Shown here piece by piece: positions 51,486-61,268 of a DNA stretch of 64,000 bases. Origin of the DNA: Dirofilaria immitis (taxonomy: Eukaryota; Nematoda; Chromadorea; Rhabditida; Onchocercidae); the NCBI GenBank assembly GCA_024305405.1, contig JAKNDB010000098.1, positions 3,056,501 to 3,120,500 on the forward strand, written 5' to 3'. Every line of letters begins with the position of its first letter. Position 1 is the stretch's first letter. The position numbers were made by a program, and so were the translations under genes. The notes beneath the pieces were generated by a model. That model did no database searches, was not told where the DNA came from, and saw only the letters and a program-made list of their open reading frames with translations.

Positions 51486-54400
51486 TCAAGCATAACCTGT
51501 AAGAACATTGAAAAAGTGAAAAACCTCCTCATAATCATACACTCCAACATTTGTTGCGCAAATGCTACAAAGAACTGGATGAAATAAATCTTCTTTCGGC
51601 AGTGTTGTAACATTAGCAGGATCAACGACAGCATTTGGTTTAATCCCTAGAAAGATTTTCAAAAATTTGATAGTAATTAAAACAAACTGATATTTCTAGA
51701 TGAATATAATCGAAAATATCCGGATTGGAATGATAACCTGCAGCATTTTTCGCGCCTTCTGCTTATTTTTTCCCGATTGGGGCAAAAATAAAACTTCATT
51801 TTCCACTACACTGCAGTTTTCCACAAAGACAGCTCTAAAAATATTGAATTGTACGATGCAACATAAACTGACTAGCATATTTTTTCACTTGCAATGATTT
51901 TTCTGCAATTCTGCTTACTGCTCATATTTACTTAATTAATTAATCAGTTCGTCCATGCAGCTGTTACAATCTCCATCTTCAAGAATATCGAAATGATAGA
52001 AGTTAGTTTTCTCTTCTCCTTAATATAGGCATGTCAATAGCGCTTAACGGATCGATAAAATGAAGGATAATATATCTGATGAAATTTGCCTTCACTTTTA
52101 ATGAATGCAAAACAACACTCACCATATTTTTTCATAAATCTTTGTACTACTTTCAAACTTCGAATTTTTTCAAATTCCGAGAAAAACATTGGAAAATAAT
52201 ACCTGTATTGATTGTGATAAAGCTCATGCCTCTGACAATCTTCGTTAATAATGACATACATGCAGGGCATGAGAGTACTGCGTCTGTTTCATGATCCTCA
52301 TCTTTTTTGCTTCGTTTTTCCATCTTCTTCGGAAGAACTGTTCAAGGACTTTATGATTTTCATTTGTTCCCGATGGTGGCGTACCTAAATATTACGATAT
52401 GTTAAAAATTGTTAAAATCAATGTTTTCTTATGATATGAATCCTCTTTGCAGCAACCAGGATTATGGAATGATTTCAAAAACTTTATCTGAAAGCAAATA
52501 TTTCAAAAATTAGGATAGTAATACCCATCGTTCATTGTCTTCATCTTCATCCGAATCGTAGAATTCAACTGTTTCATTTTTGCTGCATTCGCTACTTTGT
52601 TTGATGCCTTGCGCAACAAATTATTATCATCATCGAAAGAAGATCTTGAACTTTGCTCAACGTTCATATGTTTATCTGGCTGTTTTTCAAAAGTCACCTA
52701 GAAGTTGATATCAAAATGATAATATTCGAGAAGTTAATTGTAATAAATATTTAAATTAGATCAAATCTAGATAAAATAATAAAATTTAAAGAATTAAAAA
52801 GCACATGAATATTCTGTCCTTGAGGTACTAACCGATTTCGCAGGCTTGTTTGATGAATCCCTGTTTGTTGATGAGGCAACATCTAAAATATTTCATTATA
52901 GCCATGTTAAAATTCTAAGTTTACATACATCAATCAGTCACAAAGAGATGAAGCTTTATTCAATACATAAATAACAAATGCATTGGAATAACTACCGCTA
53001 TTTGCAATAGTTTCATCCTTCACAGTTTTGCTGCCACTACTTTCTGCATCCATCTCGTTTTCATCGTCAACTAAATATTTATTATTAACTCTAGTAATTC
53101 CTTAAAATCAAATATCAGAAAGCTAAAGAAAAGATTTCTAATTCCCAAAAATAGAAATTTCAAATAGCGTGATAAGACTTACAATACCTTATGATTTAAA
53201 AATGATTCTTAAAATTTGATGAACTTCTATTGCTGGAATAAAATACGAAAACTCTATAATATTCTCTGTCAAATTGTTGGTCATAGACGATAGAAATATA
53301 AAATCCGATTAAGAAACTGAAATTTTGAAAGGAAACAAAAATCTATCAATAATTTTACATTAAGAAAAAACCAATGAACAATAAACTTCTTACCAAAAGA
53401 TTTATACCAAAAAGCAAAGGAGATAGATTGAAATAATTATAGCATAAAACTCAACAGACTTAAAAGCAACACATTAAAATAAGAACATACTTTCTAAATT
53501 TCCTGAATTCTCTTTACTCGATGAAGAGAATATTTTTGATGCATGCGCCACAAAATTTCCACTGAGCTCATTGTCCATATCCAATTCGAATTTATCTTTC
53601 TTTGCATCTTTTCGTGTTCTAAAACAAATCTGAGATTATCGACTTTATTTATAATTCTAATGTATTTCAGAAATGGAGTTTCGAAATTGGAAACACTTAC
53701 GTTTTTCTTTTCTAGATTTACATCGCATACCGGCTAATTCGCGCAACTGCTCGCGTAATTCATCATCAGAACTTAATAAAAAGTTATGAATAAATATATC
53801 ATAATATATTCTGTATCAATAGCAATGCCAGTTGATAATGTTTAATGAATAGGAACATAATTTAACATTTTGCTACTATATTCTTTTGTTAAGAAACTTG
53901 CACAACTTATTTTAAATTTGAAAAAACCTGATAAAAATGTAACATTCATTCTTATCGGGTTTTTATACATAATAAATACAATATATTGTCCATATTCCAT
54001 TTGGACATAAGTTATTTTTAGTGATTTTTTTATGAAATAGGAGTAAAGTACATCAGCTGATTAAGAATTTCATCACAAGCAATAAAGTCAAATACAACAA
54101 AGATGACAGAAAAAATCTAGTCATTAAATAATTGAATAAAGGAAAAAAATCAATTGCACGAAGAGTAAATAGATTTAAGATGGATTGAAAAAGAAAAATA
54201 AAAGTCATCTGTAATAATGATAATATTAAAGAGACCGGAAAAAAGAAAATAAAAGATATATAACAATTTTAAATCAGCTCATACGAATAATTCAACATCC
54301 ATTAACTCGGATCGACTAAAACGAGTCAACAGTATTAGCCCAACCCGCAATCTATTGGCACAAAAAAATTGACGAAAGAATCGGACAGCTATATCACAGT

Positions 54401-54818
54401 GGTATCAATATCTCAACAAAAGAGCAGGAAATCAAATTTATAAACAAACAGGATTAGACAAATCGAAAATAGAATCAACCTATCTATGAAGGCAATTACG
54501 GTTAGATTTATAATGTTCTTATATCTTACCTTTTAATAATATTATTTGGAAATTTTGAAAATTCTTTCACAAGCTTTCATATGTTTTTAGATAAGAGATG
54601 TAGTATTTATATGTGATTTATGCGACTTTAAAATGAACCATAGAACTTTCTACGAAAATTTAAAATCAGATATAGAAATTCACGTAAAACAGTAATAAAT
54701 ATAAAATTACAAACCTTTCGCTGTCCCTTTGTTCACCATCACTATACCAACCGTTACGCTCACCCAAATAATAATCTTTTTCGAGTGTTTCTAACGGTTC
54801 TAAACGTTCACTTTCCAT
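51486..54818 (-). CDS. EAPP: E2F-associated phosphoprotein (EAPP) orthologue
   Basis: Nine exons are readable: 54,818-54,715, 53,771 to about 53,697, 53,618-53,491, 53,070-52,996, 52,882-52,833, 52,697-52,525, 52,384-52,203, 51,834-51,738 and 51,646-51,486. The N-terminal half is acidic and serine-rich (SSDDELREQLRELAG, DENEMDAESSGSKT). Then come EFYDSDEDEDNERWVRHHRE, DAVLSCPACM, DCQRHELYHNQYR, AVFVENCSVVENEVLFLP and the end HPVLCSICATNVGVYDYEEV with FHFFNV. This is the order of the conserved Eapp_C domain, with two CxxC clusters that probably bind zinc. In vertebrates EAPP is a nuclear E2F-binding phosphoprotein that modulates E2F targets. Single-base breaks lie at an A run near 52,577, an A run near 52,304, near 52,245, and at the exon 8/9 junction. 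Exon 2 needs a weak GTGTTT donor instead of the adjacent GTAAGT to stay in frame. Confidence 0.93.
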
Positions 54819-55369
54819 TGTCTTCAGAATTTAAATTTAAATCATATATGTTTTCTGGAGTGGAGACTGTAATATGTATTCAATGTAAATACATTATAAA
54901 TTTAGAATGAACCATTGATTTCTAAGAATTTCAAATAAGTTCATAAATAAAATAAATTATTTCAACATTCATAAAAATAGAGAAAAATGATAGATAAGTT
55001 GACAGAGATTGTCAAACCATAGCTTCATTTGTTAACTGAACCAAGCAATAATGAGATTTCATTTTCGAATATAACATACATCATTAAAAATATTAATTAG
55101 AAGACAAGTATTTTCTTGAAAGTAAGAGAAAAATAAGAAATCGAACTTAAAAATTAAATCTTCAGATTGAAATTCAAAACAATACTATGCAGATTTTTGT
55201 AACTTTTAAGAAAAACATTATAAACATAATTGATAGCATATGAAAATAAACAGATTTGGAAGTTGCAAGAATGATTAGTAAAAGGCTTAATATAAAAATA
55301 ATATATTTGAACAAGAAATCCACAAATTTTCCAAATAATTAGCGTTTTAAATTAACATGTATCAGTGAA

Positions 55370-57839
55370 TCAACTTAAACGATAAAAGACGGATGGTCTA
55401 TCCCGACCAATAACTCGTCTTGTATTGACTATCGAGCGTGCGATATTCTTTATAGGTGCAGCGGTTTGAATCCTTCGTTTGTCAATTACTCCGGTGAACT
55501 TTGACCGAGTCTAAAAGATACTGTTGCGTACAAAATATTTGATATATGAATGTTTCAGCCCAAACGAAATCCAACATTACAGCTATCTTAAAAGAACTCC
55601 GATTTCTCGTAAATTTCTGAAAACAGTTCATTATTGCAAGATAATTAAATTCATTCGCCTTTTAGCATAAAAAAATTCCAAAATACTGACTGGACCATTT
55701 ACCCTGTTGCGGGGCTTCCATGCTCCCATTTCACTGATTCTAACTCGAAATACCGGTCCATCAACACGGCTTGATGCACTTTCATTGATGGCACGTTCAA
55801 ACAAGCTTGTTGATGACGAAGCATTTGGTCGAGTACTTCTAAAAGGTAATATACAATTTGAAGTCTTTCATATTATGTTTGGACTCAGATTCGACGGATG
55901 ACTATCTAAAACACAAAGAAAACAGATATGAATAGGAACTATAACTTCCTATCAAAATTTCTATCGCTCGGGATTCCAAAATCTACGACTTAATAAATAT
56001 TACCCAATAGAATATTTCTGTACACCCAACTGATCGGATATGAGTCCTTTAATACCCAAACGATCATAAAATTCATCCGTGGTAGAAGACACTTCTGAAA
56101 CACCGTCAAAGAAATGTATCTATATATTATCTCTTTTTCAAAGGTACCTATATGACTCGAAAAAGTAAGTACTATTGTGTAGTGAATAAATAAGGATCAT
56201 TCTAAGCTACTAAAAACTGCCAAAAATTAGCGCATTTTCATCTACATTCTATTAGGATCAAAATAGCCCTTTGCAAACGGTAAAGTTTTAATTGGCATTT
56301 TGTAAGTAAGATCCACTCATATATTTCAATACAACTTCTTTTGTATTTGCAAGTTTACTAAAATAAAAACCATTAGTGAAGAGAACATTTTAGCAAAATT
56401 CTATCGTACCTGGAGATGCTGCCATATTGGTAACATTGTATTTGCTACCTGATGTACTGCATTGACGGATTCTACTATTCAGCTTTGTTAATGGAAGAAT
56501 ATCTTTTCCTGATTGTCGTATTCCACTGGAACCACGTTTCAATAAACCTGAAAAAACAAAACCACAAAAATTGCTAACAATAATCGCTAATTTTATTGTT
56601 TACGGCTGAATAATAAATTAAAGGTTGAGGATTACGAACTTTAATCTCTTTCAGAGGGCTTTAATTTGCACTATAAAAAAAGTCATATGTAGAATGAATG
56701 GATAGTTATCATATCATCCAAAGCAGAATGAATCCTGATAATTTTTTGATTACCATGAGTGTCAATGCCATCAATATTAACCTGCAGATTTTAGCATATT
56801 GTGCTTATGAAGAATGGCTCGCGTTTTTGGTGTCGTACCAGTTGGTAGGTGGATATGGTAAATGTCGTCACGATCTGGTGCGGTTGATAGTGCTTTTTTC
56901 TCAAATTTTTTTATGTCGTAAATGTCGAAGAAAATTATTGCAAAAGGCAAATTTTCTACGCCAAATTTTATCCGACAACTCAAATATCAACCGCTATTTC
57001 ATTATAAATTAGAAACCTTTTACGGCTTCTTTGTTATTTGATTCCATTGCTGATGAGTTGCAATCCATAATTTCTTTCTGTGATGATTTCAGCTTCCGGA
57101 TATGTTGCAGAATAGCAATCTAAGTATTTTCAGAGAAATGAAATTGCGCATTATGAAAATAAAATTTTTAATTAAAACAAAATATTATTAGCACATAACT
57201 ACACTCCTCGTAGTGGGATAAATCAACAAAGTAAAAATATTTTAATAAGTCCAACAATATGAATTTAGGAAAAACATTATAACAATCCTACCTGATCACC
57301 GACTGTTGTAACACCAAGCTCAATGAGTACCGATTTATCCAAGACATCTAACATTGTGAATTGCATTCGTTGTTCAGCAAATGATTTCGAATACTTTAAT
57401 GCAATCCTACCCGGAATACCAGCAGCAATGAAAAAACGTTGCCATTTCAAAACTGAAATTTTGACAAGTAAAAAAACAAAAAGGGATTACAAAAATAATT
57501 CATTTAAGGTGATGAAACAATGAAACGATGTAACTATTTCAAAAGATCAACATCAGCATTATTATCAATCGTGTTAGGAGATGAGATGAACTTTATAAAC
57601 CAGCAAAAATTACCATTTACTGTTGATCATGTTTTAACAACTAAGATTAAGTAATATCACGAAACTGTGGATGGAAGAGACAAAAAATATTATGAGTAAA
57701 AGCAAAACAGATTATCAAGCTCATAAGAAAATTAAAAAATCTGGACATTCTGATCAAAAAATATTCAACTTTATATTTCGGGATAAGATTTATTAATTTC
57801 TATTAAAATAAAAAACTAACCTTCCGCATTTGATGCCAT
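55370..57839 (-). CDS. C19orf47-like: SAM-domain protein of the C19orf47 family
   Basis: Nine exons give a fully open 325-codon frame: 57,839-57,821, 57,452-57,292, 57,119-57,017, 56,955-56,782, 56,547-56,410, 56,315-56,246, 55,838-55,703, 55,616-55,581 and 55,510-55,370. The start is MASNAE. Exons 2-3 encode a SAM domain (WQRFFIAAGIPGRIALKYSK, LDVLDKSVLIELGVTTVGDQ, IAILQHIRKL). Exon 4 has IYHIHLPTGTTPKTRAIL, matching the short conserved block after the SAM domain in vertebrate C19orf47 (DUF5577-type). The rest is basic and serine-rich with FER.../FRVRI repeats and ends SVFYRLS, like the repeated VF-x-RLG motifs of the family. Function is poorly known; the SAM domain suggests protein or RNA binding. 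Exon 6 uses a weak acceptor (ATATGAG), chosen because it alone keeps phase. Same strand as, and 0.55 kb upstream of, EAPP. Confidence 0.9.
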
Positions 57840-58807
57840 AATAATCACGAACTTCCGAATACTTAAATCATTAACCTTATTTTAAAATAATAAAATTAAT
57901 TTAGAAAAATGAATATCTTTGAAATGAAAGTAACGTCAAAAAGATGCACTGTTTGGAGAAAATAAATGCAATAAAAAACACTGCAAATTATTCGCGACAA
58001 GTAACAAAGAAAAAAATCTTAGAGAAAAAAATCATAATAATTAGAAGAAATTTTATTATTTTTATTATCAATAAGCAATATATAAGTTATATATATATAT
58101 GCAACTATGAAATGTACTAAAAATTCAAGCATAAATAAAATAATTATGATGTTCTTCACTGAAAAAATGGAACGAATAGAAAAGCAAACTTGAAATTCTT
58201 TTTTTCTCTACTATGCCTGAACTTTGTAATAAGATAAGCAAAATATATTTAGATATCCTTCTTATCAATATCAGTGCATAATCTCCACTACTGTATTCAT
58301 ATATGTTGTATAAATTGCACACGTTATATTAACATTATCAAAACAAGTAAAAGCTATGAGAACAATAATAATGTATACTAACAATACGAAAACTGATTGC
58401 AATACAACCATTTCAAAACTTATTTTTTCAACATTCTAATCACATATGAGAAAACAGTAATCATTTTTTGATTTTAATGCTAAAAAAATAGAAAAGCAAA
58501 AATGATTTTTGACATCGCCAATAGATAATCCAATGCTCAATATACTATTAATCGAATGAACAATGAATGCACAAGAGATCAGCTCCTTTATATTTTTATT
58601 CCAAGAAATAAAAACTTTAAAATCGTTTTAAGAAAGTTCTGGAAATAACAGTTTCCATTGGTAAAATGGCACTTTGCAAAAAGTTGAAAGAGAATAAAAA
58701 TGTACGTAAATTACCACTGCAAGCCCATAAAATAATATTTAATTAATTATCTCTATTATCAATTTACCAAACTGTGCTTACAAAACAAACTTTCAATTCA
58801 CAGTCGT

Positions 58808-59791
58808 CTACCTAACCAATTCTTTCTTAGGTCTTGGTAAAGCTGAAACATCGAAATCAATATCCAAAAATTCAGACGATGACTTTTCAAAATTCCTTTG
58901 CGATAAGCTGCTAATTTTATCCTACTGAACAGACTAGAAAAAATTCCTCCACCAGTCGTGTTTGTTTCCGGTGGTTGTAATTCCAATCCTAACATGAAAC
59001 GTCCTTGTGGAGAATTAATCTTTCTTAATTGTTCAAGTGGTAAGGCAAGAGCACCTGTTTTGTAATTACAGGAAGCTGCGCAAATGACTATTCGAAACAA
59101 GTTGTTCCAAACCTGAAACCACTTCAAAATCAATGACATGTAAAAACAAAAATGAATTCATCCCTGTAGAATTATTATAATGTCAAAACGTTAATGCTGT
59201 TAACTGCTTTTGTTCTTACATTTTTAGCTTATATTTACCTGCCTTGAGTGCTTTTATATTACACATCCATTGAAAATTCAAAAAAAGAATAATGGAATCA
59301 ATCTTAATGATCAAATGATTACGGAGATAAAGAAACCATGTGCAGGTATACGCTCATCTTTTTGCTGACTATCATACACAATTAGTACTTAAAACTTTAA
59401 CAAACATTAAATCTGTAACATATTAAATTAATAATAGGAATGAAAATGAAGATATTTTCTATATCATCTATTGAATCGAAAAAATTCCGCAATTTCTAAG
59501 CTCAGTCTTTTAAAATAATTTTTTCATGCTTCTTCCAAATGTAAAGCATTCTAATCATTTTTTAAGAATTTATTGAATTCTCAAAAAAAAAAAAAACAAA
59601 AAAAACAATATACTTTCAAGCCGTTTTTCACAAAGTTCATCCTGGAAGGAATTCTGTTCCTTTCGAAATATTCGTTCTATTTCATTTTTCAGAAATACTG
59701 ATGCATCTCGATCTGCTGATTGCAAATTTTTAGGCTGTTGGGGCCAACGTGAAGCTAATCGAAGAAAACGTTTGTAAAATTTTGATGTCAT
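58808..59791 (-). CDS. UQCC2: UQCC2-like mitochondrial complex III assembly factor (frame breaks)
   Basis: Exon 1 (59,791-59,614) encodes [20 protein letters not shown], then [20 protein letters not shown] and IFRKEQNSF. This parallels the vertebrate UQCC2/MNF1 start (R-Y-R-R-F-L-K-L...W-P). A tttttttcag acceptor sits directly before the ATG, fitting SL trans-splicing. Exon 2 starts at 59,112. In the phase set by exon 1 it reads [14 protein letters not shown], shifts near 59,070 to [17 protein letters not shown] and [14 protein letters not shown], then shifts again near 58,885 to [20 protein letters not shown] and a stop at 58,808. UQCC2 works with UQCC1 to stabilise cytochrome b during complex III assembly in the mitochondrial matrix. 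The two one-base shifts imply a pseudogene or assembly errors. The N-terminal half is the secure part of the identification. Confidence 0.8.
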
Positions 59792-59799
59792 CTGAAAAA

Positions 59800-60885
59800 A
59801 ATAACAATGCAAAAATATTACATAATTGATCCGAATATATTCATGAAACTTGCAGAAGTCATTTCATATCTATTGCAGCCTTCAAAAAATATCTCATTTG
59901 CTAATTAGCTACAGTCACAATTAAATTAAATCTATAGTCATTATATGATTATTAATAGCGGTAACTGCTCATCGGTTAACAATGGCTTCGAAAATTTTTG
60001 GTTAACTACGATTTACTAGAAATTTGTCCATGATTATTACTAGAAACTTTTGCAAACAGCAAAAGCATACTGTAATAAATGTAAAAATAAAAAATAAAAG
60101 ATGCAAAATACTAAACACATAAAAACTCCAACTATAAAATAAACAAGAACCAAAGATCTCGTTTTTCCAAAACAATGCCTACATTTCTTGATGATAAGCA
60201 AAATAAGTTCACTAAACTCATAACGACAGATCAGATAAGAAATATAAATACGAATTAATCAATGCACATTTTAAACTAACCAAGATTGCTCGTTCTCCTT
60301 CGAAAGCACCATCAAATATGCAACTACAATAGCCCAGAGATCCCCATTTCACAAGTAGTTGCATACGTACAATATGCAATATTGAGAGAAATAAGTTTTG
60401 CGGAAATATGAAAATAATCGAGAACTTAATAACTGAAATATTATACATAAAATGCCTCATTGCTAGTGCTAATTTCTTTTGCAACCAATGAAAGAATTGA
60501 ATAATAGGAATGGGAAAAAATTTTTTAAATTTTTCTTAATTTTTAATAAATTCTCTAAAAATTAAACGTTAAATTTTTAATATAAAAAATGAAAAATTCA
60601 TATTGCAAATATTTGCTATTTAGATGAATTGCTATTTTATGCTTCCTTTTTTCTTTAAAAAAAACAATTAATTAGAAATTGAAAAAGAAAGATTTGATTC
60701 AAATGAAATTAATTGATAAAAATAATTAATTAATCGAACAATTAAAGGAATAAAATTTGAAAAAAAGTTGCATATTTATTATTTTGTTTTCGTTATTTTG
60801 AAAAATTGAATCTTTTCAAATATTACGCAAATTAATCGTTTGTTCATATTAAAATGTAACTTTATATGCATATAATATTATATGT
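59800..60885. other. intergenic region with a possible 5' exon at 60,281-60,364
   Basis: On the minus strand 60,364-60,281 is an unusually balanced 28-codon ATG frame (MQLLVKWGSLGYCSC then IFDGAFEGERAIL) that ends at a good GTTAGT donor in phase 0. It could splice in frame to the UQCC2 acceptor at 59,791, but known UQCC2 proteins start at the MTSKFY-equivalent position, so this may be an alternative leader exon or an unrelated exon. The rest shows nothing recognisable. Confidence 0.3.
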
Positions 60886-60889
60886 AGCA

Positions 60890-61015
60890 AATGAACTCGG
60901 AAACATTGAGGAAAGCCCGAGCCAGAGTCAAGGAACGAACTCTCTGGAATCGGTTCAGCCGGAGATAGAGACGTTATTTCCGTAAAGCGCCACGGTTCCT
61001 GTGGTCATGCTGATA
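60890..61015. other. GC-rich island of unknown nature
   Basis: About 125 bases are close to 50% GC in a flank above 75% AT. Minus strand: after a cacag acceptor-like site a frame reads EPWRFTEITSLSPAEPIPES then SFLDSGSGFPQCF. Plus strand: an ATG frame reads MNSETLRKARARVKERTLWN then RFSRR and a stop. Both look non-random, and an RNA gene is also possible, but no tRNA, snRNA or SL RNA structure is evident. Confidence 0.4.
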
Positions 61016-61268
61016 CGATATTAAGTGGAAAACTCGTTCGATGATATTTTCAGTTGTTTTTTTTTTTTGCTTCATCTTTTTTTTTTGCTTTGATGATAAA
61101 TAATTTTGTAGAGAAAAATTCGTTGCTAGTAGTATACCGTTCAAAATTCGTATATGATTTTTATCAATTAAAATTTTATTAAATAATTTATCAGTAAGTG
61201 TTATCATACAATTTTCATAAAATGGATGAGAAGGAAGAGATGGAAAGATGATATTTAATCCATTATTA

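Noticed and set aside
53923..53968. Small hairpin (aaaaaacctgataaaaatg / cattcttatcgggttttt) resembling a bacterial terminator
   Set aside because: It lies within an EAPP intron of a eukaryotic gene; a functional terminator is not expected and the match is imperfect.
55707..55901. Plus-strand 64-codon frame
   Set aside because: It is the antisense of exon 7 of the C19orf47-like gene, whose reading is supported by splice phase.
60890..60925. Resemblance of gaggaaagcccgagcc to the 5' conserved region of RNase P RNA
   Set aside because: Only a short stretch is similar and no other conserved RNase P or MRP segments or helices follow.
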